Shown here: positions 46,498-57,334 of the stretch, piece by piece
How positions within the stretch are numbered: position 1 is the stretch's first letter
How the letters are laid out: every line of letters begins with the position of its first letter
Origin: a virus
Virus record (IMG/VR): IMGVR_UViG_3300028394_000003
Span: 1 to 63,708 of that record
DNA: 63,708 nt
Direction: 5' to 3' (one strand)
Position numbers and translations under genes: made by a program
Notes under the pieces: generated by a model
The model's database searches: none
What the model saw: the letters and a program-made list of their open reading frames with translations, nothing else
Told to the model about the DNA's origin: nothing

Positions 46498-47712
46498 CTA
46501 TGCTGGCGGGAACTTTTTTGGTTCACCACCTTCCGCCATGTGCCCAGTCATGTCGACATGGCCGCCTTTGCATAAATACTCAAATTCATCTTTACTTAAA
46601 CCAGCTGGCAAAGTATAGATCGTATGTAGTTTACGCTTAGGTTCTGGCTTGGGTTGAGGCGCAACATTACCACCTTTTCTATAGTTCAAGTGGTGTTGCA
46701 TAATTTCTTTAGCCATTTCGGGCATACTGATACTTCCGCCGTTAGCGCGTTTCTGTGGATATAATCTAGTTCCTTCTAATACACTTTGACCAGGTAAAAG
46801 ATCACGTTTTGGATTTAATGTAGCGTCACCTAGTTGTGATGGAGATAATGCCATACCAATAGGGCCCATAAAACCAGTTGCTAAATCAAATGCAGTGCCT
46901 GGCAAATCTGCAGCTGTTGCAGAACCTATCATTTGAGCACCCACTGGAGCCAATCCCAATCCAGTTGCAATTGCACGAACTTTTTTAGGCAAGAAGGGTG
47001 CAGCACCTGCTAAAACACCAGCTCCAATACTTCCAGTACCGGCGGCAACATCCCCAACTCCTTCTCCATTTGTTATTTGTTGTAGTCCACTACCAATATC
47101 ATATCCAGCTAATGCACTACGCAACGGTAATCCAGTGTGTTTCTTTAAATGGTAGCTCGGTGTTTTAACATAATCTTTTGGATCATATAATCCGGGTTTG
47201 GCAGGTGACCCCGGCGTTTTTTCTACATGACTCAATACTGTCTTTCCAGTTGCTGGATCTACTTTGTAAATTTCTTTAAAAGCATCTGGAGTAGCCTCTG
47301 CAGCACTAATTTTTTTTATTGCTTCCCAAGCCTGCTGTGAATTTTCTACAGGTATGTTACTTAATCTTGATAGCTCTTTAGCTGGCATATCAAATTTAGC
47401 GCCCAGCTGACTATTGATGTAGTTTTGAACACCCGGATGTGCTGATTTACTATCCAAAACATCATATAACATTTTTGTTTTTTGACCAGTGATTGCAGCA
47501 CCTGCAGCACCACCCCCAACAATTAATCCAGCTTGATTGGTTGTGTACGGTGACTTTTCTCTTTTATATTCTGGGCGTTCATTTGAAATTAATTTTTCTG
47601 GAACTTCAGTACCCGACAACGCACTAGGAGTAACTGTCGTTGGAACAGCTTGTTCTGAAGGCTTATGAGTTTGAAGTTCTGACGGAACTTCTTCGTATTG
47701 TTTATCTGACAT
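46498..47712 (-). CDS. Virion or ejection protein with GG motifs
   Basis: A 404-residue protein. The first 60 residues are hydrophilic; about 60-80 and 225-290 are Ala/Gly-rich and moderately hydrophobic (GLIVGGGAAGAAITG; GSIGAGVLAGAAPFL), suggesting membrane interaction. The C-terminal part carries repeats of the GG motif (RANGGSISM, YRKGGNVAP, LCKGGHVDM, MAEGGEPK). Directly adjoins the M15-containing protein. Likely one of a set of internal virion proteins delivered with DNA. Confidence 0.7.
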   Translation of the reverse strand: MSDKQYEEVPSELQTHKPSEQAVPTTVTPSALSGTEVPEKLISNERPEYKREKSPYTTNQAGLIVGGGAAGAAITGQKTKMLYDVLDSKSAHPGVQNYINSQLGAKFDMPAKELSRLSNIPVENSQQAWEAIKKISAAEATPDAFKEIYKVDPATGKTVLSHVEKTPGSPAKPGLYDPKDYVKTPSYHLKKHTGLPLRSALAGYDIGSGLQQITNGEGVGDVAAGTGSIGAGVLAGAAPFLPKKVRAIATGLGLAPVGAQMIGSATAADLPGTAFDLATGFMGPIGMALSPSQLGDATLNPKRDLLPGQSVLEGTRLYPQKRANGGSISMPEMAKEIMQHHLNYRKGGNVAPQPKPEPKRKLHTIYTLPAGLSKDEFEYLCKGGHVDMTGHMAEGGEPKKFPPA

Positions 47713-49760
47713 TATAAATAAATAGATTTTCCGTTAACAATAATATATGGCTTTTTATTTGCATCTTTTTTAACAAAATCAGCCTCCGGTACATCAATAA
47801 ACTTTTTACCCACATCTTTAGCAGCGTCTACTTTTGAACCAAATTCATAGTAAGGAGTTTGTTCAAATTGAGCTGCAGTACCATTGGGATTTTGTCTTGA
47901 CCATTTATCAAATTCTAATCCCCGGTAGTAGGCTGTGCGAATATCTTGCATATTTTTAGCCAAATTTTGCATATGTGAAGAATACGTTGTAGCAATACCC
48001 ACACCTTTAGCTGGTTCACCTAATGCTAAGTCAGCGTTGGTAAGTCGTCCGCCAGCGCCTTGAACTAAGTTTTTAGCCCAAGCTGCTTGCGCAACAGCGG
48101 CACCTTGCTCAATATTTTTAAAATCGGTATAAGAAGGATCAGATAAATATGTACGTGCTAAAGTATGGTTTTCTGTTTTATCGCCTTCCGCTTTAGGAGT
48201 AATTTTAGCACCTAAAACACCAACCCAATCTCTACCACTCAGATTAAATACATTCTTTTTGTCTTTTGAAGTTTTTAATAATCGGTCATATTCATCATAC
48301 GTTTTTGAAGTTGTTCCAATACTTTGTAAGTATTCGTTTTTCATATCAGCGTCTTTTTTAGCTAATTCAGTTGACGCCGTTCCAAGACCTTGAGCTTTTT
48401 GAGTTTGTCTTGCTTTCCAAGCATCCATAGCAGCAACATAGGCATCTTTGTTAAGACCATAGTTTTTAGCTTGTGGCATTGGTTCCATGGCTTGAGCAGA
48501 CTGAACCGCAGATGGCCCTTGAGCAGCAGGAGCTTGAGCAACAGGAGCTTGAGCAACAGGAGCTTGAGCAACAGGAGCTTGGGCAACAGTGACAGGGGCT
48601 TGACTAGTTGAAACTGGCAAACCACCAGATACAACGGGAGCTTTAACTTGAGGAAGCCCACCAACTGGTGCAACCGGAGCTTGTTCTACTTGAGCTGGTT
48701 TATTTACTAACTCCCAATGATTAGGATCTCTAGCAACAGTTTGCTTAAATCCCGCATCAATCAGTTGTTGACGTTGTGCAGGGTTAATTGGGCCAGCGTC
48801 AATTGCATAACCTGTTTGGTGTTTGCTTGTCCCTGGGAATGCTACAGGAGGACCCGAGTAATTTGGTTGTTTGCTGTTTAAATAGAGGTTGTATTGTTTA
48901 TCCCAATCACGATCACCGCTAATAAGCGGAATGTTTAATGCAGCTGCAATTTGAGCTGCGTTCCCACGTTCTCCAGTGGTTGTGGGCGCACTTAAAGACG
49001 AAGTTGGAACATTACCTTGTAGTGGTCCAGCAGCGCCAGTTTTAGTGCCCCCAAGTTCTTTATATGTGGCAATTTCAATTTCTCGTTTTAAATCTGGATC
49101 CATGTTCATCCATTGATTAGGCGTAATTGAAACAGGGCCTTTGGTTGGATGCATATAAGTCTTTGCGGTATTGGCTTCCGCGTCGTATTGAGCTTTAGAA
49201 GAACCAATAATTTGTTGCTCGTTATATTTGTCCATTAATGCCCGTTGAGCGCCAATGTTATTATCTAGATGGGTACCCATTGCATTTAAAACTTGTTGCT
49301 GTGCCGGAGTAACACCACCAACACCACTGACAATACCATTTTTAAAGCGAGCAATATTTGCCGCTTCAGCTGCAGCTTGTTGTTGTGCAATTTTAATTGC
49401 AGTTTGCTGTTGGGCAATATCGTATAAAGCCTTACGGTCAGTATTAGCTGCTTCTTCGCGCAATGCAAACGCTGGAGATTTATTATATTGGGTCCAAGCC
49501 TGAGCGTCTTTCATTCCCTCGTTAAACATACGTAAAGGATTGTTAATTTTATTAGCTAAATTTTGCATATTTTGCAAAACATTAGTTTCAGTTTCTTTAT
49601 CCATTAAGTAATTAGGATTAGCTTTTGTATAATCAAGCGCACCCTTAGATTGCTTTGTATTGGCGTACTGTACGGGCAAACCTGGAGTTAATCCGCTTTG
49701 AATTAAATCTGTGTTTTGGTCCGCTAATGATGATGTGCCTGCGTCGTTTGGACTTGACAT
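47712..49760 (-). CDS. Internal virion protein with M15 peptidase (peptidoglycan hydrolase) domain
   Basis: A 682-residue protein. Residues about 265-355 form an M15/VanY-type D-Ala-D-Ala peptidase: SKHQTGYAIDAG (His314, Asp321) and DPNHWEL (His348, Glu350), which is the zinc-binding set. Before it is a long helical part (about 55-200); after it a proline-rich linker of QAPVA repeats (about 375-410), then another helical region. A hydrolase inside such a protein fits local wall opening during DNA entry rather than final lysis, which is served by the GH24 enzyme. Confidence 0.8.
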   Translation of the reverse strand: MSSPNDAGTSSLADQNTDLIQSGLTPGLPVQYANTKQSKGALDYTKANPNYLMDKETETNVLQNMQNLANKINNPLRMFNEGMKDAQAWTQYNKSPAFALREEAANTDRKALYDIAQQQTAIKIAQQQAAAEAANIARFKNGIVSGVGGVTPAQQQVLNAMGTHLDNNIGAQRALMDKYNEQQIIGSSKAQYDAEANTAKTYMHPTKGPVSITPNQWMNMDPDLKREIEIATYKELGGTKTGAAGPLQGNVPTSSLSAPTTTGERGNAAQIAAALNIPLISGDRDWDKQYNLYLNSKQPNYSGPPVAFPGTSKHQTGYAIDAGPINPAQRQQLIDAGFKQTVARDPNHWELVNKPAQVEQAPVAPVGGLPQVKAPVVSGGLPVSTSQAPVTVAQAPVAQAPVAQAPVAQAPAAQGPSAVQSAQAMEPMPQAKNYGLNKDAYVAAMDAWKARQTQKAQGLGTASTELAKKDADMKNEYLQSIGTTSKTYDEYDRLLKTSKDKKNVFNLSGRDWVGVLGAKITPKAEGDKTENHTLARTYLSDPSYTDFKNIEQGAAVAQAAWAKNLVQGAGGRLTNADLALGEPAKGVGIATTYSSHMQNLAKNMQDIRTAYYRGLEFDKWSRQNPNGTAAQFEQTPYYEFGSKVDAAKDVGKKFIDVPEADFVKKDANKKPYIIVNGKSIYL

Positions 49761-49769
49761 AATTATTCC

Positions 49770-50654
49770 TTAATCGTTTCCGTAGTAATACTGACTTGAA
49801 CCATCTTCGCTAGGTGCCGTTACCTCTTCGTACGGAGAGGCTGGGCTTGGCATGTCGCTGTTAGTTGGTATTCTGTTAAACAAGTCCATTAATTTAGGAC
49901 CAACTTGTGTTAAATTACCAAGTCCTAAACTATTTAATACACTAGTGCCTAGTCCAGCTACTGCACCAATTTGACTAAACGGAGACATTTGATTTTGCTG
50001 TGCTACGAGACCTGGAACACTAACGTCATTAACTAAGTTTGCGTAACTTCCAAGGTTCTGGAATGGAGCGTTCATTTGAGTATTACCAGCTGTCATTTCG
50101 GTGCCCAGTTGTTGGTTAAGTACGTTACCCAATCCAGTGCCCGCCTGTACGCCAGTGGTTTGATTCTGTAGCGCAGACTGCATTTGCTGAGCCGATAAGT
50201 TAGCGAATGCGTCAGCTTTAGCTTTATTAAGCGCAGTTTCTCCGCGCAAACTGCCAAATTGACCAGACGCAATATTAGCACCTTGAACCGGGGCTGTATA
50301 ATTTGGCATCAATTGGTTTAGCTGTTGGTTTTGTGCTTGAAACAATCCGCCCATTGCCGTGTTGGTATTTGGGGTTACTTGGCCGTTGGCTCCAGTAATC
50401 CAAGGATTAGCCGCACCCTGAGCAATTTGACCTAACGCGCCTTGGGCTTGGTTAAATGAATTATTAGGGTTTTGCAAAGTATTAATAGCCTGCTGACCCA
50501 CCGTATTTTGAAAAGTTGGCGCATCGGCAAGTGCCTGATGTGCTCCACTTACAATACCTTTTTGCGCGTCAGTATACCACGCTGGTAATGTAGTTTCTTT
50601 TACGTATGTATCGGTTAAAAAGTTATTTAAACCAGTTGATCCTGTTGTTGCCAT
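49770..50654 (-). CDS. Internal virion or tail protein, Gln/Asn-rich
   Basis: A 294-residue protein rich in Gln, Asn, Ala and Gly with helical central part (NKAKADAFANLSAQQMQSAL) and a conserved-looking SGQFGSLRGETALNKAKAD segment. Proteins of this type lie next to ejection proteins in podovirus-like genomes. Ends SSQYYYGND. One-base overlap with the giant gene. Confidence 0.7.
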   Translation of the reverse strand: MATTGSTGLNNFLTDTYVKETTLPAWYTDAQKGIVSGAHQALADAPTFQNTVGQQAINTLQNPNNSFNQAQGALGQIAQGAANPWITGANGQVTPNTNTAMGGLFQAQNQQLNQLMPNYTAPVQGANIASGQFGSLRGETALNKAKADAFANLSAQQMQSALQNQTTGVQAGTGLGNVLNQQLGTEMTAGNTQMNAPFQNLGSYANLVNDVSVPGLVAQQNQMSPFSQIGAVAGLGTSVLNSLGLGNLTQVGPKLMDLFNRIPTNSDMPSPASPYEEVTAPSEDGSSQYYYGND

Positions 50655-53600
50655 TATGCTCTCACTTTACGTTTTGCTTCTAATAAGTAACCTAGCGCAC
50701 CCTTACTATCTGGTGGCAGTCCATTTTTATTTGCACGGGTCTTGTGCGATCTAATTGTCTTTAAAAATTCGTCAAGTATAGATGCACCGCTGTCATTACT
50801 TCCATTGCCTAAAGATGATACCACATCGGCAGGTATTACAAACTCGCCGTTTGCTAACATTGCTGGAATGCTATCACTAGTTCCGTCACCGTCACCTTGA
50901 ACGTAACGATTTTCCATGGCGTTTAAACCACCTTCACTAAAGAACTGTGGGTTGTGGTTTATAACTTCTCCGCCAGTACTTAGCGCTGGTGCGTTAGCCA
51001 TTGTATTTAATCCAACAAAAGGCTTATGAAATGAAAATTGCTTACCCTTCATTTTGGTTTCAGCAAAAGACGGATCAAACGCAGGATTTGTATCTTGAGC
51101 ACCACCAACTGCCATGTGAACAACACCACCCTGAGCAGCGGCTAAAATTTGCTTTAGTACTGCATCTGGATTATATATAGGCTGTGCGTATGTATACTGT
51201 TGCAAGTCATACTTCCCTGGTAAGGCAGGATCTGTGGCCTTACCTTTAATAAAATTAGAAACCGGAGAGTATGAAGCGTCACCTGGGCCGACACTCATAT
51301 TTGAACCTGAGCTGGCACCTGCAGTGTTTGAACTAGAAGGATTCCCACCAGTTGCTAACCGCATTAGGCCACCTTCTTTAGCGGCTTTTAGTTGCTGTTC
51401 TAAATCCATTGGTAAAAACGGAGGGCTTATATAATTTTCCATAGGTATCACATTACTTGGTTTAGTTGAATCAATAACACGCATTAATTTGTCTAAAGGC
51501 AGTGCGTGCTTTCTACCTTTTGTAAAGTCTGCTATTAAATCCGGGGGAACTCGTTTTTTAAACTTACCCTTATCCACTGGTTTCTTCTTTATCGGTGGAA
51601 CTAATGTTGGTACGTTTGTCTTTGGCCCTTTTGACGGTTTTGTCGGGTCTTCCGGTGTAACTATAACAGGTGGGCTTATTGGTTCTATACTCGGTGGAAC
51701 TAGTTCTAACGGCGGTTTAACTTTCGATGGCGGATTAATTGATGTAATAACCGACGTCGGTGTTAGCGGGTCCAACACAGCAATATCCACTGGCACAGGT
51801 GTTGGGCTTACTGGCTCTAATTGTGTTAAGGTTTGTGTCTGAGGCTGTATTTTAGTTAAATCTTTTAATGCAATATCCGTTTTCGTTGGATTTTCTGTTG
51901 CAAGTTGTGTTGCAGTCTGCGTTTGCGGCGCTGTTATAGTACTTGTCAATGACCGTGGATCGGTAATTGTTTTTAAATTTGCGTCTGTATCTGTTACGGT
52001 CTGTGTAACCGGTTTTCCGTAAATCAATTCTCCGCGAGTCTTTGTTGCTGTATCTGTATCCGTCTGCGTATCTGTCTGTGTATTAGTTTCTGGTGCTGTT
52101 AAATCCGTACCAAAAAGAGTATTTTTGTTAAATAGTCTGTTAATGTCTGGTTTTTCAGCAAATGGCAATCCCTCAGTTTTTTGTGTTTCTGTGCTTCTTT
52201 GCATTTGAGGCACTAAATCATCATCACCCAATTTAAGACCAACCAAGTCGTTTAACGTTTTTTTAATATCTTCTATTAAAACTTGGTTGTGCTGTATGTC
52301 GTTTTTATTGCTAGTGGGAGTTTCACCAGAAGATTTAACAGAAGTAATATTACTTCCAAAATGAACAAATGGATTACCCCTTGCTTCACTGTCTGAATTT
52401 AATATTTCTACAGGAACCATACCTACTTTTGGAGTTGTTTCGTATGACGCTGTTCCTAATTTAGTTCCCGCTTTTAATGGGCCATAATCTTTTGTTAATT
52501 CAACCGATGTTTTTCCAGTGGAATTTCCTTCTGAGTCTACTTCAAACGTAAATTTTACGCCCATATCTGGGTTTTGAAAATACCCCCCAACGTTATTAAC
52601 AGTCGTCGGATCCATGAAAACAGTTTTTGAAGACCTCGGCTGAGTTTCTTGCCCAGTACCCGGCATATTGGAAGGTTCTCTAAATCCTACTGTAGTTCCG
52701 TCTGAATACTGTGAGTATGTAGACCCACGTGATGTTTCAAACTGGTAAGTTGCACTACTTGAAGTTTCAATTACTGGGGTGTGTGTTGCCAAAGCTCCAA
52801 ACACGCCAGAAATAGTAATATCATTTCCAGCGGCGTCAGTTCCCAATACTTTATTAGGATCTAACTTTCCTGCTTCCGTAGTGATGTTGTTATTAATTTG
52901 AGTTACCAACTCAGATCCAATAGTTTTAATCGCCATTGAATTTGCCTGGTCTGCAGGAATACCAGTTTGTTGCAACGTCTGCGAAATTGTATCTATTGTA
53001 TTTTGAACATTAACCATCTGTTCAGCAGAAGGTGCTGGTAATAATCTCTGCGGCCCTTCTAATAACTTAGGCGCTTCCCAAGAAAACTGGCTTTCAGTTT
53101 TCGGTGGTGCTAACTTTAAAAATTGATTTGTGTCTACTTCAGCTTTTGAATTTGCAAAACTTGCAATAACAAGTTGGTTAACTGCTGAAACAGCGCTAAT
53201 TGGTGCATCCATGGCGGCATTAGTATTCATCTTATTAAGATTAAAACTAAAATTAGCCATTGAATCTTTTGGATCGCCAGCAACCACAGCAATATCGCGT
53301 ACTCCGGTATTTAGGAAAGAACGGGTCCAAGCCCCAACATACGCAGCTGTGGCAAGTCCTGCCATTCCTTTTGTAGTGAACTCTACAATATCTCCAGAAA
53401 GTTGACGCATGATAGCTGCATCAACATGGCCCATGGTTGCTAAAGTTATGAAACCCTGTGCTATGCCACTGGCTACTGCAGGCGCAACTGCGTCTTCGTG
53501 ACTCACCTTTTTAGCTCGTAAATCGTCGTAGGATATTCCCAAACCACCAAGCGTGGCATCTAAAGTATCAAGTGCCAACTCTGTACCGATTGCAATTCTT

Positions 53601-56600
53601 AATGCGTTAAAACTTCCAGCAATCTTAGCGAAAAACCCAGCGGCCCCAGCTATGCCCATAAACATTGTGTCTTGAAGAATTTCTGGGCCAGCTATTTTAA
53701 CAAACGCGGCGGGATACTGTAAGTACGCCTTAATTGCCATTAATTCTTTTGTGCCCGCTGGTGCGTCTTCCACCATTTTCCTAGCAAGTGCGTAACCATC
53801 GTCCATTGCTTTTATTACAGCTGGGGGCACATTTTTATTAGCAAAATCATTAACTGCTTTGCCTGCCAAATACATGTCATTTTCTCTGCCATATGGTGAA
53901 ATTAAAAGAGCAGAAAAATTTTGTATTTGTTGACCTATCATGGTAACCGCAGCCCATTGCATCACACCGGGTGCGTATTTAGCCACATCAACAAGCGCGT
54001 CCATTACCTCTTTTGCACCGGTTAAAATATTTGGTTGTCCCGGTTCCGCGTTAGGTGATATAAAACTTTCCATTGACTTTTGAACAGCGTCAAACGTTGG
54101 AACACGGCTTTTAATATCTTCTAAACTTGGTAACTCTATTGCTGAAATATTTTTAGCTAAATTGTTTGCAGATGATTCTACTGTATTAGAAAGCCTATCA
54201 ATAAATCGTTTTGTGCTGCCCTCAAACATTGGGGCTGTGTCCTTAGCAAAATCTATAGCCTCTTGTAACGTCCTAGTTTTTGGTGTTAAACCTTCGCTTA
54301 AAACTTGCATAGCCGACTTAGGCGGCGCTTCTGGTGTAGCAGCAGAAGGAGGCGGCGCTAAGGCAGTTGTGTACTGTTTTCCGTTCCATTCAAACGCTTT
54401 AGCACCAGATGCCCTAGCTTCTTTAAACGCATCACCAAAATTGTCCGCAGTAGATACAATTGTCTTATCTTTTGAAACAGAACCCGTTGATATATAATTA
54501 GTATAGGCGTCTGCTTTATCTTTAGGAATTTGGTATAAATCTTGCAAATTACGAGAAATATCAGTTTTTGATAATCCTTGAGCTTGCATTTCTTTTGTAA
54601 CGTATTCTAAATTCTTTTGGTTATCGCCAGTTAACAATTTTGCAGCATTTAAAACACCAATTGGGTCACTAGAATTATTTGCTAATTTTTCTATTACATT
54701 GTTAGCAACAGTATTTTGGTAATACCCTTCTGCTGTTTTTGTGTCTATATTATATATAGCTGCTAAATTAGATACAATATCTTGTCTTGGTATGTTTTGG
54801 TCAACCATTTCATTGGTAACAATCCGCATATTTGAAATTGGATCACCAGTCCAATTATTTTGTGCTGCAAACATACCCAATGGATCTTTAGATGCATTTA
54901 CGTATGGATCAACAAGACCGCGTTGTAACACCGTATCTACTGCACCGCTAGTAAGTCCAACATTTTCTGTAAAGTTAGTTGGGTTTAAGGCGGCACGCTC
55001 AGCAGCAACTTCTCTTGCAGTATCAATAAAAAATCCAGCCACTAAAGATGGCATGTTATTCATCACTGCAGTTTGTACGTTTTGACCTTTTAACAAAGCG
55101 CTTGTTGCTATTTGACCTGCGGCCTGTGCGGCTCTTATTGCTGCCTGTAACGCATCTGGGTTTATTTGCTTAACTATGTCCCCTGCGTATTGCCCAACGC
55201 TACTAGCAGCTAAATTAGTAAACAACTCTGTCATGAAATTTTCTGAGCTTATTTTTCCAGCTACTACTGAAGCAAAAGTCATTGAAATTGTTCTGCCAAT
55301 TACATCCTGTACATTTTTAGTGGCTTCTGCAAAACTAAATGCTCCCGGAGGTATTCCCATTGCATCTGTTATTGACTGTATAGTAGCCTCGCCAACAAGG
55401 TTGGTTGCTACTTGACCCACTCCAGCGCTTACTAATGAACCCATACCACCAGTTACCGCGCCTATGATAGCACCCTTAGCAGCTGCTTGTGCTATGTCTC
55501 CACCGGTGCCTGCAGCCATTATTGCACCTGTAGCCGCCATTGTCATTGCCGTCGTTGCAGCTGCTGCGGCGGCAGCTCCTGCGGCACTAGTTCCAAATGC
55601 CGTTGCAAGTGCGGGTCCAAATTCGGCGGACACAACCGGGCCCATTGCCCAGCCAACAGAGGCCATAACAATTGCAGACGTTATTTGGAAACCAATTTGG
55701 TTTAAACCAGTGAAACCACCTGGGTCTTGTGGTGTAATATCTTGAATTGTAATTGGTAATTTTGAATCTTTAGTAAACAGTAAGTTACCAGTTTCTTTAT
55801 CTACCAAGAATTCAGGCGTAACTATTGGAATTCTAACACCACCACCAAGATCAATTGAATCTTTTCCACCATACTCACCACCAGAGTACACCGTATTACG
55901 ATAACCCATTCGTTGGTTTGCAATACCAGCGGGGCTAGTATAAGAGGACATTGCGGGCATAGCAAATATTCCGCTATCACTAACAACAACTGTTTCACCA
56001 GTTGGGGTTACGTAGACCTTATAGTCTCCAGTAACTCCCATTTCACGGGCGCCTCTTGCAGCTAAATTAGTGTAATACTCGTTGCCCTTCATATCCGGTG
56101 TTACTGGTGTTGCACCTGCAGTTACCTTATCAATAGCAAGTTTATTCATTTCTACTTGTTTTTGATACGCTTCTGAATCTGGTCCGTTTACTGCTTTTTC
56201 TCTATCACTTGTTGGGTTTCCGTCAGCGTCTCTCCAAAGATAAATATGGTTAGTTGATGTTAACTGACCAGTTTCTGGATCATACTGTGCTGCAGTTGGA
56301 AGCTCAGAATACTTTATTAATTTACTTTGATATTCGTCACTATTTATAATACCGGCTTTAACCTCTTCAGGTGTCTTGTCTTTCCATGTATCTAATCCGG
56401 TTTGATCCGCTGGACGGTCTAAGTAATATTGGTAAAGTGCGTTCACATCTGTCGGATGTGGCATTGACTTATACTCATCACTGGCCATAATACCTGCCGC
56501 GACTTCCTCTGGTGTTTTACCAGCCCATGCAGCTATTTCTCCTTGGCTTGGGGTGCGGCCAAGATTGTTCCTATAAAGATAGCTTGTAACAACAGGCGCA

Positions 56601-57307
56601 AATTCTGCGCTTGTTATAATTGATTGTTTAATTTCATCAGGTGTTTTACCAGCAAAAGTAGCTAAAGCTCCTGCATCTGGATTACGACCTAAGTACTGGT
56701 TAAAAAGTGAAGTTGTGTTATATGTTGAATACTCTGGACTGGCTTTAAGCGCATTGGTAACATCTTGCGTTGACATATTAGCAAAAGTTTGTGCACCAGA
56801 TTGATCAACATTTCGACCTAAATATTTTAAATAAAGCGCATTTAAATCTGCAGTGTCACCTTGGCCAGGACCAGTTTGAACTGGTGTGGCTGCATTTTGT
56901 GATGGTGTAATATTAAAATTAGTGTCACCAGTTGGCGTTATGGGGTTTCTTGATGCATATTCACCACTGTTTAAAATACCCTGAAGCACTGTGTTGTAGT
57001 CTTGACCAGTCCAAGTAGAAGCACCAGATTGGTCAACTCCACGGCCTAAATACTGTTGGTATAGCTGATCTAATCCTGCTTGGTCAACACCACCACCTCT
57101 ATTTGTATCGTATACTTGAGGTGGACTAGTTAAGCTGTTGTCACCACCGCCACCGCCACCACCACCACCGCCTTGATCTGGAGCAGGGCCAGTTTGAATT
57201 GGCGCGGCATTATTAAATTCAGGAGGTGCAGCTTCAACCGTTACAGAGCTTTCCGCTGGCGCGTCGTCTACCCAAGTTGCACTGTCTCCGCTATCTACCC
57301 AACCCAT
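50654..57307 (-). CDS. Giant virion protein with five DUF4214-like repeats
   Basis: A 2,217-residue protein, the largest here. After a Gly/Pro-rich start, residues about 75-330 hold five repeats of about 45-50 residues with the DUF4214 core (LYxxYLGRxxDxxG, W, EEV, I, S-x-EY). A Gly/Ala-rich hydrophobic stretch (about 530-640) and more such segments (about 1200-1330) suggest membrane interaction. The region about 1750-1960 is Thr/Gln/Pro-rich with TQT and TDT runs. The C-terminus has repeated GG motifs (LATGGNP, MAVGGAQ, LSTGGEV, FSEGGLN) and ANGEFVIPADVVSSLG. Likely an ejected internal protein or central tail component. Confidence 0.78.
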   Translation of the reverse strand: MGWVDSGDSATWVDDAPAESSVTVEAAPPEFNNAAPIQTGPAPDQGGGGGGGGGGDNSLTSPPQVYDTNRGGGVDQAGLDQLYQQYLGRGVDQSGASTWTGQDYNTVLQGILNSGEYASRNPITPTGDTNFNITPSQNAATPVQTGPGQGDTADLNALYLKYLGRNVDQSGAQTFANMSTQDVTNALKASPEYSTYNTTSLFNQYLGRNPDAGALATFAGKTPDEIKQSIITSAEFAPVVTSYLYRNNLGRTPSQGEIAAWAGKTPEEVAAGIMASDEYKSMPHPTDVNALYQYYLDRPADQTGLDTWKDKTPEEVKAGIINSDEYQSKLIKYSELPTAAQYDPETGQLTSTNHIYLWRDADGNPTSDREKAVNGPDSEAYQKQVEMNKLAIDKVTAGATPVTPDMKGNEYYTNLAARGAREMGVTGDYKVYVTPTGETVVVSDSGIFAMPAMSSYTSPAGIANQRMGYRNTVYSGGEYGGKDSIDLGGGVRIPIVTPEFLVDKETGNLLFTKDSKLPITIQDITPQDPGGFTGLNQIGFQITSAIVMASVGWAMGPVVSAEFGPALATAFGTSAAGAAAAAAATTAMTMAATGAIMAAGTGGDIAQAAAKGAIIGAVTGGMGSLVSAGVGQVATNLVGEATIQSITDAMGIPPGAFSFAEATKNVQDVIGRTISMTFASVVAGKISSENFMTELFTNLAASSVGQYAGDIVKQINPDALQAAIRAAQAAGQIATSALLKGQNVQTAVMNNMPSLVAGFFIDTAREVAAERAALNPTNFTENVGLTSGAVDTVLQRGLVDPYVNASKDPLGMFAAQNNWTGDPISNMRIVTNEMVDQNIPRQDIVSNLAAIYNIDTKTAEGYYQNTVANNVIEKLANNSSDPIGVLNAAKLLTGDNQKNLEYVTKEMQAQGLSKTDISRNLQDLYQIPKDKADAYTNYISTGSVSKDKTIVSTADNFGDAFKEARASGAKAFEWNGKQYTTALAPPPSAATPEAPPKSAMQVLSEGLTPKTRTLQEAIDFAKDTAPMFEGSTKRFIDRLSNTVESSANNLAKNISAIELPSLEDIKSRVPTFDAVQKSMESFISPNAEPGQPNILTGAKEVMDALVDVAKYAPGVMQWAAVTMIGQQIQNFSALLISPYGRENDMYLAGKAVNDFANKNVPPAVIKAMDDGYALARKMVEDAPAGTKELMAIKAYLQYPAAFVKIAGPEILQDTMFMGIAGAAGFFAKIAGSFNALRIAIGTELALDTLDATLGGLGISYDDLRAKKVSHEDAVAPAVASGIAQGFITLATMGHVDAAIMRQLSGDIVEFTTKGMAGLATAAYVGAWTRSFLNTGVRDIAVVAGDPKDSMANFSFNLNKMNTNAAMDAPISAVSAVNQLVIASFANSKAEVDTNQFLKLAPPKTESQFSWEAPKLLEGPQRLLPAPSAEQMVNVQNTIDTISQTLQQTGIPADQANSMAIKTIGSELVTQINNNITTEAGKLDPNKVLGTDAAGNDITISGVFGALATHTPVIETSSSATYQFETSRGSTYSQYSDGTTVGFREPSNMPGTGQETQPRSSKTVFMDPTTVNNVGGYFQNPDMGVKFTFEVDSEGNSTGKTSVELTKDYGPLKAGTKLGTASYETTPKVGMVPVEILNSDSEARGNPFVHFGSNITSVKSSGETPTSNKNDIQHNQVLIEDIKKTLNDLVGLKLGDDDLVPQMQRSTETQKTEGLPFAEKPDINRLFNKNTLFGTDLTAPETNTQTDTQTDTDTATKTRGELIYGKPVTQTVTDTDANLKTITDPRSLTSTITAPQTQTATQLATENPTKTDIALKDLTKIQPQTQTLTQLEPVSPTPVPVDIAVLDPLTPTSVITSINPPSKVKPPLELVPPSIEPISPPVIVTPEDPTKPSKGPKTNVPTLVPPIKKKPVDKGKFKKRVPPDLIADFTKGRKHALPLDKLMRVIDSTKPSNVIPMENYISPPFLPMDLEQQLKAAKEGGLMRLATGGNPSSSNTAGASSGSNMSVGPGDASYSPVSNFIKGKATDPALPGKYDLQQYTYAQPIYNPDAVLKQILAAAQGGVVHMAVGGAQDTNPAFDPSFAETKMKGKQFSFHKPFVGLNTMANAPALSTGGEVINHNPQFFSEGGLNAMENRYVQGDGDGTSDSIPAMLANGEFVIPADVVSSLGNGSNDSGASILDEFLKTIRSHKTRANKNGLPPDSKGALGYLLEAKRKVRA

Positions 57308-57334
57308 TTATTAACCTTTTTAATGCACAATTGT

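Noticed and set aside
48390-48611. Antisense frame with SNRSL repeats
   Set aside because: It is the reverse reading of the QAPVA repeats of the M15-containing virion protein.
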